In this document: piece after piece, positions 1 to 6,771 of the stretch
Layout: every line of letters begins with the position of its first letter
Position numbering within the stretch: position 1 is the first letter of the stretch
From: an uncultured Planctomycetaceae bacterium
GTDB taxonomy: Bacteria; Planctomycetota; Planctomycetia; Planctomycetales; Planctomycetaceae
Direction of reading: 5' to 3'
Assembly: GCA_913031625.1 (NCBI GenBank)
Contig: CAJWGB010000033.1
Coordinates: forward strand, 1-34,591
Length of the DNA stretch: 34,591 nt
Position numbers and translations under genes: made by a program
The notes under the pieces: model-generated
Database searches by the model: none
Told to the model about the DNA's origin: nothing
Seen by the model: only the letters and a program-made list of their open reading frames with translations

Positions 1-91
1 CTGAGTTAATAAGCCTTAAGTGCTCCAAGTCCGCTTTATTGATACTGTCAACACTTGTTTGACTGTAAGTCCTTGTAATAAATTTAGGCAT
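1..91 (-). CDS. Partial virus-like small ORF at left edge
   Basis: An open frame starts at the ATG at 91-89 and runs 30 codons without a stop off the left end of the window. It begins MPKFITRTYSQTSVDSINKA. Its start overlaps the end of the upstream 84-aa gene by 8 bases (ATGCCTAA), and AAAAGG lies about 9 bases upstream as a possible ribosome-binding site. Compact overlapping starts and AT-rich sequence are typical of phage genes and unlike the rest of the window. I do not recognise the protein; too little is present to assign a function. Confidence 0.45.
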   Translation of the reverse strand, partial: MPKFITRTYSQTSVDSINKADLEHLRLINS

Positions 92-338
92 ATTCAATAC
101 CTTTTAAAAAAGTATTTTCTAGTTTTTCTTGGCTCATCTCCTCAACTTTGAAGTCTGGAAGAATCCAAGAGTTAATGTGTCTTGATGTTGTGCGGCTCCA
201 ATTTTTAGAAGTTCTTATATATTTCCCATTAGTGAAAACACTAACTAAAGTATTATAAGAAAATAGAAGCGATAAACCCGAAAGATAATTAATCTCGACC
301 TTATTTTGGCCGAGATTTTTAAGAGAGTAATTTTTCAT
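84..338 (-). CDS. DUF8033-like small protein, virus-type
   Basis: This 84-residue protein shows a pattern I associate with the DUF8033 family, common in phage and environmental viral contigs: an N-terminal stretch with SLLFSYNTLVSVFTNGKYI, followed by a conserved W-S-[RT]-T-T-[SG]-[KR]-H motif (here NWSRTTSRHINSW). The family's function is unknown to me. The start ATG at 338-336 overlaps the preceding TAA as TAATG, with a strong ribosome-binding site (GAAGAGGG) just upstream. That implies translational coupling to the frame fused onto nuoD. Base composition is clearly AT-rich and codons favour A/T endings, unlike every gene to the right. Family assignment is from memory of the motif and is moderate. 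Confidence 0.6.
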   Translation of the reverse strand: MKNYSLKNLGQNKVEINYLSGLSLLFSYNTLVSVFTNGKYIRTSKNWSRTTSRHINSWILPDFKVEEMSQEKLENTFLKGIEYA

Positions 339-1015
339 TATTTACCCTCTTCAATTTTGATTTCCTCTTTGATTCGCTTCTCGAGCCACTGCAGGAAGGT
401 TTCGATTACTTCAAAGAACGGTGCACGCTGGCCTTTGTCAATCTTCAGCAGAGCAGCCAGGCCATCCGGGATTTCAATCTCTTCCGGCAGGTCATGAGTG
501 GCTCCGCCGACAGTCAGGTAACTGCAGGTCAGTCGCGCACCACAGACTTCTTCAAAGAAGTCGAGAATGACTTCACGTTCACGGAATGCATAGAGGAACG
601 GGCTAAAGGTGCCGAGGTCCAGGCCGTACGCCCCCATGCCGACGAGGTGACTGGCGATGCGACCAAGTTCTGCGATGAAGACTCGCAGATGCAGGGCCTT
701 CTGATTGACCTCCATTCCGATGAGCTTTTCCACGGCCAAAGCAAAGCCGAGGTTCATGTTCATGGCGGCCAGGTAGTCCATGCGGTCCGTGTAAGGGATC
801 CACTGTGGCGTCGCCAGGTTCTCGCCGATCTTCTCAGCACAGCGGTGCAGATAGCCAATATGCGGCGTGCACTCGTGAACAATTTCACCGTCGGTTCGCA
901 GCAGCAGCCGCAGTACGCCGTGGGTGCTTGGGTGCTGAGGCCCCATGTTGACGAGCATCTCGTCAGTCTGGACGTCGAATTCTACGATTCGTGGATCTTC
1001 GATTTGCATACTCAT
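338..1015 (-). CDS. nuoD: NADH-quinone oxidoreductase subunit D, truncated
   Basis: NuoD (49 kDa subunit) forms part of the quinone-binding peripheral arm of respiratory complex I. The sequence shows the family's N-terminal landmarks: MGPQHPSTHGVLRLLLRTDG near the start, HIGYLHRCAEKIGENLATPQ, the PYTDRMDYLAAMNMN segment, and FLYAFREREVILDFFEEVCG. NuoD is usually about 400 residues; this frame has 225 and stops after an abrupt lysine/glutamate-rich tail at the AT-rich junction. The C-terminal half, with much of the quinone-site framework, is missing, so the product as written would not be functional. It follows nuoC by about 55 bases in the same direction. The truncation is probably an artefact of a chimeric join rather than a natural short NuoD. 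Confidence 0.9.
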   Translation of the reverse strand: MSMQIEDPRIVEFDVQTDEMLVNMGPQHPSTHGVLRLLLRTDGEIVHECTPHIGYLHRCAEKIGENLATPQWIPYTDRMDYLAAMNMNLGFALAVEKLIGMEVNQKALHLRVFIAELGRIASHLVGMGAYGLDLGTFSPFLYAFREREVILDFFEEVCGARLTCSYLTVGGATHDLPEEIEIPDGLAALLKIDKGQRAPFFEVIETFLQWLEKRIKEEIKIEEGK

Positions 1016-1070
1016 AATTTTGACCGTCGGTCTGAGCGTTCTCTTTGTCTATGCAGACATGCGTGAAGGT

Positions 1071-1604
1071 CTAGCGATTTCGAATGCCGTGGTAGTCCAG
1101 TGGCATTTCATAGTCCTTACGCAGGGCGTGCCCTTCCCAGTCTTCAGGACACAGAATTCGACGCAGGTTGGGATGACCAGTGAAGTGAATTCCAACAAGG
1201 TCGTAACATTCACGTTCGTGCCAGTCAGCAATTGCCCACACAGAACTGACGGAAGGAACCTCCGGCAGACTGCCTTCCGCATTGTCTTTCCACCGAGGAA
1301 CTGAAACCTTCAGTTTCATACGGTGAATCAGACTCATGCTGGAGAGGTGATAAACCACTTCCACATGCGGCTCGTGGTCAAATTTCTTCGCCTTCTTTTC
1401 ATCAGGCTCGAAATAGTCGCAGCCACACAGGTCGTTCAGGTGGTCGAAACGCATTCGCTCATCATCACGCACAAACGTGGCAACGTCGACAATCGATTCA
1501 GCAGCCACCTGAATCCATGGGTCAATGCAGTCATGTGGTGCGGCTCCGACAGCAGCTTCACCGAACTCTTCCAGCAGGATTGCGTGGATTTCGTTGATGT
1601 CCAT
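1071..1604 (-). CDS. nuoC: NADH-quinone oxidoreductase subunit C
   Basis: NuoC (30 kDa subunit) is a soluble peripheral-arm subunit of complex I that packs against NuoD and NuoB. The 177-residue product has the expected middle section (FDHLNDLCGCDYFEPDEKK, then HLSSMSLIHRMKLKV) and the signature near the C-terminus: ADWHERECYDLVGIHFTGHP followed by LRRILCPEDWEGHALRKDY. This is a separate NuoC rather than a NuoCD fusion. Its ATG is preceded by AGAGGA about 9 bases upstream. It sits between nuoA and nuoD with short gaps, in one apparent transcript. nuoB, which usually lies between nuoA and nuoC, is absent. Confidence 0.95.
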   Translation of the reverse strand: MDINEIHAILLEEFGEAAVGAAPHDCIDPWIQVAAESIVDVATFVRDDERMRFDHLNDLCGCDYFEPDEKKAKKFDHEPHVEVVYHLSSMSLIHRMKLKVSVPRWKDNAEGSLPEVPSVSSVWAIADWHERECYDLVGIHFTGHPNLRRILCPEDWEGHALRKDYEMPLDYHGIRNR

Positions 1605-1628
1605 TTGGGGTAGTCCTCTGCAAATGCG

Positions 1629-2156
1629 CTACGCGGCGCTTGTGGTCTGGTCAGCTGCCTGTTGCGACTTCTTCGTCAACGCCCGAATCCAGTCGAGGTC
1701 GCCACGCTTCCAGACGTAGGCAAATCCAACCAGCAGGACGACAAAGAACACCAGCAGGTCGAAGAATCCAGTGATGACCACATTCTTTGCGGCCTCGGGC
1801 AAGATTGTGGAAGCACTGCCAAGATCCTGGTCCAGCAATCGAGCACTCAGAACTTGCCGTGCTTTGTCCTCTAGTGCAGTGTCAGCGAGTTGTACGGCAT
1901 TCCCGTAAATTGCGGCCCACGGAAAGAAGAACGCGACTTCCACATCAAACACGATGAACAGCAGCGCAACCACATAAAACCGGAGGTCGAACTGGATGTA
2001 GCTGGAACCAATTGCCGGCTCACCACATTCGTAGATCGAGTCCTTTTCCGGCGTGGGGAGTTTTGGCCGCACCAGCTTCCCCACGAAAATGGGCAGCGCC
2101 AGCAGCACACAGACGGAGCCGCCAAACAACAACAAGTGACCGACCAGATCTACCAT
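1629..2156 (-). CDS. nuoA: NADH-quinone oxidoreductase subunit A, with extended loop
   Basis: NuoA is a small three-helix membrane subunit of complex I next to the quinone channel. The product has 175 residues, longer than the usual 120-150. It shows the first helix (GHLLLFGGSVCVLLALPIFV), the conserved loop with YECGEPAIGSSYIQFDLRFY (the NuoA signature YECG), and the second helix (ALLFIVFDVEVAFFFPWA). A hydrophilic insertion of about 45 residues follows before the third helix (GFFDLLVFFVVLLVGFAYVW). The extra loop and alanine-rich tail explain the length. GAGAGAG lies just upstream of the ATG. Gene order is DUF2203 gene, then nuoA, then nuoC. Confidence 0.93.
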   Translation of the reverse strand: MVDLVGHLLLFGGSVCVLLALPIFVGKLVRPKLPTPEKDSIYECGEPAIGSSYIQFDLRFYVVALLFIVFDVEVAFFFPWAAIYGNAVQLADTALEDKARQVLSARLLDQDLGSASTILPEAAKNVVITGFFDLLVFFVVLLVGFAYVWKRGDLDWIRALTKKSQQAADQTTSAA

Positions 2157-2188
2157 TTGATTCTCTCTCGCTTTGCAGCGTCTTTTCT

Positions 2189-2593
2189 TTATGTCCCGGC
2201 ACTCTGCCCAACGGGATTCAGGGGGCGTCTGTCATCCGGCTGCTCGTGCCAGTGACGCCACCAGTTCACTTCCTGCTCGCCAAACTTCCAGCTGAGCCAG
2301 ACGGGATCACCATCAAGCACAGAGCGAAATTCAACAACTCCCTCGAGCGGATCCGCCAGAATAGCGTCGATCTGACGCAGCTCCTCATGGAGCTCATCCA
2401 GGCGAATCTCTTCGCTTTCAATCACCTCTTCCAGCAGGACAGCAGTTTCTGTCTCGCCGGCAGTTTCATGTTTAAGAACTTCCAGCTGTTGTCGGGCCAA
2501 ACCTGCCTTAACAGCCATCGCATCCTTGACGATGACACGAACAAGCGGGAGCCGGCTCGTCGCCTCTTCAATCGTCAGACTTCGACTATCCAT
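2189..2593 (-). CDS. DUF2203 family protein within the nuo cluster
   Basis: This 134-residue protein matches the DUF2203 pattern: LTIEEATSRLPLVRVIVKD at the N-terminus (the family's 'TLEEANxLLPxVR' start), a long charged helix, then LADPLEGVVEFRSVLDGDPV and VWLSWKFGEQEVNWWRHWH near the C-terminus (the family's 'GxxVDFP..GR.VyLCWrlGE..I.fwH'). Its biochemical role is unknown. It has no cysteine cluster or transmembrane segment. It lies between nuoI and nuoA, about 50 and 30 bases from each, so it is probably co-transcribed with complex I genes. Whether it has a role in complex I or is a passenger cannot be told from sequence. Confidence 0.85.
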   Translation of the reverse strand: MDSRSLTIEEATSRLPLVRVIVKDAMAVKAGLARQQLEVLKHETAGETETAVLLEEVIESEEIRLDELHEELRQIDAILADPLEGVVEFRSVLDGDPVWLSWKFGEQEVNWWRHWHEQPDDRRPLNPVGQSAGT

Positions 2594-2642
2594 CCTCGGC
2601 CTTCAGAAGATACAGCTGGTTATCGGAAACAATCCAGACCCA

Positions 2643-3194
2643 TCAGGCATCTGTGAATTCAAACGGACTTTCTTCACCCTGCACCCACACAGGTTCATGC
2701 AACACCTTTGACTCAGCGACGGCGGTCGGATTGAGCGTTGCTCGCCCCCATGCAATTTCCAGCGGGAGTTTGGCGTAGTCCACAATACACCCATCGCGAC
2801 TATAACAACTGAGGTCATGGTTAGACCCCATGAAGATGCAGTCCACTGGACAGGGCTCCACACACAGGGCACAAAACATGCACTTCGTGTAGTCCACAGC
2901 AAACCCGTTGATTCGAAATCCCTTACCAACCGGATTCTTTACTTTCTCGATGTAAATACAGTCGACCGGACATGCCTGAGCACACTTTTCGCAACCAATA
3001 CAGGTCGTCAAATCAAACCGGTGAAAACCACGGTAACGCGGCTTCACCTTGATGGGCTGCTCGGGATAAGCGTACGTGTCGGTGAAGGTCTGTCGTTTCT
3101 GATGGTAGGTTTTGCACATTGTGATCAATGTCACAACCATCCCATGAGCAACAGTCCAGACTGCCAGCCAGACGTTTCGAAACCAGGTAACCAT
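2643..3194 (-). CDS. nuoI: NADH-quinone oxidoreductase subunit I
   Basis: NuoI is the TYKY-type ferredoxin subunit that carries iron-sulfur clusters N6a and N6b, passing electrons towards NuoB and the quinone site. Two full [4Fe-4S] binding motifs are visible in the 183-residue product, [12 protein letters not shown] and [12 protein letters not shown], each followed by VDCI. The N-terminus has an amphipathic or hydrophobic stretch ([18 protein letters not shown]) that anchors it at the membrane arm, and [13 protein letters not shown] leads into the first cluster. It is the first visible gene of the cluster, followed about 50 bases later by the DUF2203 gene. In most bacteria nuoI sits late in the operon after nuoH, so this order is unusual. 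Confidence 0.95.
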   Translation of the reverse strand: MVTWFRNVWLAVWTVAHGMVVTLITMCKTYHQKRQTFTDTYAYPEQPIKVKPRYRGFHRFDLTTCIGCEKCAQACPVDCIYIEKVKNPVGKGFRINGFAVDYTKCMFCALCVEPCPVDCIFMGSNHDLSCYSRDGCIVDYAKLPLEIAWGRATLNPTAVAESKVLHEPVWVQGEESPFEFTDA

Positions 3195-3494
3195 GTGGAA
3201 TTCTCTTGGGTGTGCAACCGCACGAAATCGTTGGAATTCAGGTCAAAATCGTCGGATTTCAACGCGTGGAATTATAGGTCTGACCGAGGGGCACGCAAGC
3301 ACGTGAACGGACCTCCCAGCATTGAGAAGCTAATCCCTCACGACCCGGCGGCGCGCAGTGCCGTGCCCGGAATGTTGTCGACCTGATGGCGCCGATCGAG
3401 GCATGAACGAGAGCCCTCGGGAAAACCGACCCGAATGCTTCTCAACCACCTTGTCAGGCTCTCAGGAGGCAACTGTGAAGGGAGCGAGCCCGCC
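3195..3494. other. Intergenic region upstream of nuoI
   Basis: These 300 bases separate the nuoI start from the stop of the FAD oxidoreductase, both on the minus strand. I see no convincing gene. The region should hold the nuo-cluster promoter, but no clear -35/-10 pair or strong terminator stands out. Several GGAATT/GGATTT-like words recur between 3230 and 3275 without obvious symmetry. Confidence 0.4.
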
Positions 3495-4871
3495 CTATTT
3501 GAGCAGATAGCGGTTGGCAATCGTGATTCCCGACAACATCGCTCCGACAATCCCGAGGAATCCCTGGTCAGTACCGCAGAGATACAGGTTCTTGACCGGC
3601 GTCTGACCGTTCACATACTTTCGGGGAGCACCATAGACGCAGCCATTATCATGACCTGTGAAACGACGAATCGTCCGCGGCGTGAAGACATCCTCGTCAA
3701 CAATATGCGGCCGAAAGTCCGGTATGTGGTTCAAAGCAGCCTCGACGATACGATCATTCCACTCCGCTTTCCGCTCCTGATATTCCTCTTCCGGCAGATC
3801 AATCCAGTAGTCCGGTTCCGCCAGAGCCGTAATCCGAATGCGCCCATCTTCCAGCGGGCGGGAATAGTCAAAGTTATTCGGGGAGCAGATAATCCCACTG
3901 CGAAGGTCGACCGGTTCTTCGGGACGCTCATAGTGAAACGTCTCCGCATCATTGTAGAATACGATTGTGTCGTGATGCCCAAGATGTGAAGGCTCCCGAT
4001 TGAGCACAGAAATGGACTCTACAAAAGAAATATTACCCGGGCGTGGCCGCTCGACGGGAGCATTTGGGTCAATCAGTCGCATCGTCTCCGCAGCACCAGC
4101 GGACGACAGGACATTGTCGGCTGTAATCTCCGTTCCGTCGTCGAGGATCACCGCCTGAGCCTTACCATTTCGGTGCAGAATTTCATTAACGCCCGCTCGG
4201 AGCTTCAGTTGTCCGCCCAGCGACTTAAAGTGCCGAACCAGCTTCTTCAGGATCAGACGAATCCCGTCAAACGGCCGGCCAAATCCCTCGTAAAAGATGC
4301 TCTTGAACATGATCACAAACTGACTGAAGTCCATGTCGTGCGGTGTGGCACTCCCATAGAACATCAGGGGGCAAAACAGCATGTCGACCAGCGTGGGATC
4401 GTTGATGTGTGACGTAACGACTTGTCGAGCAGAACTGGTGGACCGCTCCAGATTCAGAGCGTCATGTGTATCGATTGCCTCAAGCAGCTTGCGGAAACCG
4501 TCGATCTGTGCCGGAAATGCTTCTGCAACCTGCTGAAACAGGAATGCGAAGTCGTTCGTGAACCGCAGAGTGCAGCCGGGGAAGACGATGGAGGACTGCA
4601 ACTGAGGTCGAAGATCAAAATCCTCCCATTTCATCCGCAGCTGTCGCAGGAGTTTGCTGAGCGGACCGCCTTTACTACCAGGTTCAGCGTAGTTGGTGAC
4701 TGCGTGTAACCCAACGTCGTAATTGCGCTTGCGAAGGCGATAGAAGGAATTCAGCCCGCCGATCGTCGTGTGCCGCTCAAGAATGCACACCTTCTTTTCG
4801 TAGTACGCGAGGCGAACTCCGGCTGAAAGTCCGGACATCCCTGCACCGATGATGACGGTGTCGTAGTGCAC
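3495..4871 (-). CDS. CrtI-like FAD-dependent oxidoreductase (phytoene desaturase family)
   Basis: This is a flavoprotein of the phytoene desaturase/CrtI/isomerase superfamily. The N-terminus has the dinucleotide fold YDTVIIGAGMSGLSAGVRLA followed by an ERHTTIGGLNS segment. The C-terminus has the matching NLYLCGTDQGFLGIVGAML closure. I prefer the GTG at 4871, giving 458 residues: GGAG lies 7 bases upstream, and the Rossmann motif starts directly after it. The longer ATG at 4976 would add 35 unconserved residues and would read through the terminator hairpin at 4937-4963. It follows a ketosynthase and an ACP in the same direction, suggesting oxidation, desaturation or isomerisation of a polyene or acyl chain. 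The substrate is not predictable from sequence; carotenoid activity is possible but not implied by the neighbours. Confidence 0.85.
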   Translation of the reverse strand: MHYDTVIIGAGMSGLSAGVRLAYYEKKVCILERHTTIGGLNSFYRLRKRNYDVGLHAVTNYAEPGSKGGPLSKLLRQLRMKWEDFDLRPQLQSSIVFPGCTLRFTNDFAFLFQQVAEAFPAQIDGFRKLLEAIDTHDALNLERSTSSARQVVTSHINDPTLVDMLFCPLMFYGSATPHDMDFSQFVIMFKSIFYEGFGRPFDGIRLILKKLVRHFKSLGGQLKLRAGVNEILHRNGKAQAVILDDGTEITADNVLSSAGAAETMRLIDPNAPVERPRPGNISFVESISVLNREPSHLGHHDTIVFYNDAETFHYERPEEPVDLRSGIICSPNNFDYSRPLEDGRIRITALAEPDYWIDLPEEEYQERKAEWNDRIVEAALNHIPDFRPHIVDEDVFTPRTIRRFTGHDNGCVYGAPRKYVNGQTPVKNLYLCGTDQGFLGIVGAMLSGITIANRYLLK

Positions 4872-4926
4872 AACTGACTCCGCAAAACACGTTGGGAATG
4901 TGGGAGAAGGCGAGAGGGACGGCAGA

Positions 4927-4963
4927 AAACAAAAATGCCTCGAAGGAGATTCTACTTCGAGGC
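4927..4963 (-). terminator. Intrinsic terminator after the acyl carrier protein gene
   Basis: A perfect 9-bp stem (GCCTCGAAG with CTTCGAGGC, loop of 9) lies at 4937-4963. On the minus strand it is followed directly by ATTTTTGTTT. It sits about 70 bases past the ACP stop codon and before the preferred GTG start of the FAD oxidoreductase. It would end or attenuate the ketosynthase-ACP transcript and argues against the longer start for the downstream gene. Confidence 0.85.
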
Positions 4964-5033
4964 GAAACAGGCTCACCAGATCAGGACTGGTTTCAATTGC
5001 AGATCCAACACAGGTTTTTGTCCCGAGTTCGGG

Positions 5034-5294
5034 TCAGGCAACGGGTACGTCCTTGAGCTTCGGGGTGAGGTACTCCACCGTGGAACCCATGGTGTTGAGA
5101 TTTTGGTAATCCTCTTCCGGAATCTGAACTCGATAGGCTTTCCGCAGTTCCATGACGATGTCAAGGAAATCCATGCTGTCCAGCTCCATCTGGTCGCGGA
5201 ACGGAACGGCATCATCCAGGTCGGACAGATCCTCATCTGGAGCAATTCGCTCCAGAATGTCCAGAACGACCTGCCTGATCTCCTCACCCGTCAT
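5034..5294 (-). CDS. Acyl carrier protein
   Basis: This 86-residue acidic protein is a carrier for acyl or ketide chains. Helix I (GEEIRQVVLDILERIAPDED) leads to the phosphopantetheine site in MELDSMDFLDIVMELRK, where Ser40 takes the 4'-phosphopantetheine arm (DSMDF in place of the housekeeping ACP's DSLD). It lies 66 bases downstream of a ketosynthase gene on the same strand and before a CrtI-like oxidoreductase. That marks it as a dedicated pathway ACP rather than the housekeeping AcpP, which usually sits with fabD, fabG and fabF. An intrinsic terminator follows. Confidence 0.93.
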   Translation of the reverse strand: MTGEEIRQVVLDILERIAPDEDLSDLDDAVPFRDQMELDSMDFLDIVMELRKAYRVQIPEEDYQNLNTMGSTVEYLTPKLKDVPVA

Positions 5295-5360
5295 CGTCTT
5301 ACCTCACACGCCTCAAAAGTCTGACCGCTGCGGCCCGGAATCGGCTGATTCGCGGATTGG

Positions 5361-6596
5361 TCAGCCTTGGTATTTCTTCACAACCAGTACGGAATTGATG
5401 CCCAGCATTCCGAACGAGTTGTTGAGTATATAGTCCACCTGGCCGAGATTTCGCGGTTCATTGGCCACTAAATTGGGTAAAGCACATCTTGAGTCCTGAT
5501 TCTCAAGATTGATTGTAGCGTGGGCAATGCCATCGTCAAACGCGGGCAAATTGCCTAGTAATTCGAGCGCACCGGCTGCTCCCATGGCGTGGCCGATAAA
5601 GCTCTTGGTGTTGTTGATGACCGCACTGGTTCCCTCAAACGCCCGGCGGAGAGCAGTCGCCTCCTCAATGTCCCCCTGCTCAGTCGCAGTGGCGTGACTA
5701 CTGACAATGTCGATGTCGTCCGCCGATATTCCTGCTCGACCGAGTGCCAGCTCGATACATTCGGCCTGACGTGTGGAATTTGGCAGCACAAAGTCCGACG
5801 CGTCTGAATTCATCGCATACCCGACGATTTCTCCGTAAATCTTTGCACCGCGTGCCTCAGCATCCTGCAATCGCTCCACCGTACAAATACCGCCGCCTTC
5901 AGCGACAACAATGCCATTCCGATCAACGTCAAAGGGACGACAGGCCTTTGTCGGATCTTCGTGAGTCGCCAAAGCCCCCTGACTTTGGAAGCTCGCAAAG
6001 ATCCCGAATGTGTGAATGCTCTCTGAGATCCCGCCCGCTACGGCGATGTCACACTCTCTCAGCCGCAGCATCTGAGCCGCCTGGATAAATCCGGCATTGC
6101 CCGCCGCACAGGCGGCTCCAATCGTGAGATGAGGGCCTGTGATTCCAAGGCTCAAGGTCACTTCGCCAGCAGGATTGTTGGCGACTGTCCGAGGATTATG
6201 GTGGTGAGACCAGACCTTGGTGTCGTAGTCAAACTGGGAGATTTCGTAGATCTCATTCTCAGTCTCAACATTGCCATGCTCCGTGATCCCGAGATACACG
6301 CCCACACGGCTTCTGTCGACGGACTCCCAATCGAGTCCGGCATCCGCAATCGCCTCATGAGAACAATAGACGGCAACGGATCCAGCACGCGTTCCCCGAC
6401 GCACTTCCTTCCGCTTTTGATATCTCAACTCGTCAAAATTACAGACACCAGCCAACACGGGAGGCATGTAGCGGGTCTCGTAATCCACAACGCCCGACTT
6501 GCCCTCCAGCAGATTCTGGCGGTATTCCGCCAGATTATTGCCGTTGGGGGCAGTGAGCCCGATCCCGGTGATGACAATGCGGTCGTCCAGTGCCAA
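5361..6596 (-). CDS. Beta-ketoacyl-ACP synthase (KAS II/FabF-like)
   Basis: This enzyme condenses an acyl chain with malonyl-ACP. The 411-residue product covers the whole thiolase-fold length. The active-site cysteine is Cys163 in TIGAACAAGN, with His301 in SSHATATEQGD and His336 in KSFIGHAMGAAGALE. The first histidine motif reads HATAT instead of the usual HGTGT, and the C-terminal motif reads NNSFGMLGINSVLV instead of the FGFGGxNxxLV seen in FabF, so it is a divergent paralogue. The start is a TTG at 6596-6594 directly before ALDDRIVITGIG, where the domain begins; no in-frame ATG fits and the ribosome-binding site is weak. It pairs with the ACP immediately downstream. A secondary-metabolite or unusual-fatty-acid role is more likely than core fatty-acid synthesis. 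Confidence 0.92.
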   Translation of the reverse strand: MALDDRIVITGIGLTAPNGNNLAEYRQNLLEGKSGVVDYETRYMPPVLAGVCNFDELRYQKRKEVRRGTRAGSVAVYCSHEAIADAGLDWESVDRSRVGVYLGITEHGNVETENEIYEISQFDYDTKVWSHHHNPRTVANNPAGEVTLSLGITGPHLTIGAACAAGNAGFIQAAQMLRLRECDIAVAGGISESIHTFGIFASFQSQGALATHEDPTKACRPFDVDRNGIVVAEGGGICTVERLQDAEARGAKIYGEIVGYAMNSDASDFVLPNSTRQAECIELALGRAGISADDIDIVSSHATATEQGDIEEATALRRAFEGTSAVINNTKSFIGHAMGAAGALELLGNLPAFDDGIAHATINLENQDSRCALPNLVANEPRNLGQVDYILNNSFGMLGINSVLVVKKYQG

Positions 6597-6771
6597 CGTA
6601 ACAGTCTCTGATATCCTGGAGAATCGGGCTGACCAGGCAATTCGCTGGGAATTGGGTCAAAACAGCAGGCTCACTGTGAGCAGGTCGAGAGAGTACCGCG
6701 ACATATCGACACTGGCAAGTGGCGATGACCCGTCAAATCCTGGGTTTTTGGTCGTCGACAGTCCAGACGAC

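Larger units (their letters stand above)
1..375. other. AT-rich foreign segment joined to nuoD
   Basis: From the left end to about 375 the sequence is AT-rich and carries overlapping phage-like frames on the minus strand. To the right it has the higher GC and codon use of the rest of the window. The change happens inside the nuoD frame: the NuoD-like text ends at about residue 215 and continues in frame as a lysine- and glutamate-rich tail (KEEIKIEEGK) that looks like the end of a different protein. No integrase, inverted repeat or target duplication is visible. Either a mobile or viral sequence inserted here or two unrelated contigs were joined. I favour an assembly chimera. Confidence 0.6.

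Noticed and set aside
494-1066. Plus-strand 190-aa frame opposite nuoD
   Set aside because: It is antisense to a clear nuoD and has no recognisable domain; it is a GC-rich shadow frame.
2012-2656. Plus-strand 214-aa frame opposite nuoA and the DUF2203 gene
   Set aside because: It runs antisense across two well-supported genes and their gap, with no domain.
4872-4976. 35-residue N-terminal extension of the FAD oxidoreductase
   Set aside because: It would encode the terminator hairpin, has no conserved residues, and a GTG with GGAG lies right before the Rossmann motif.
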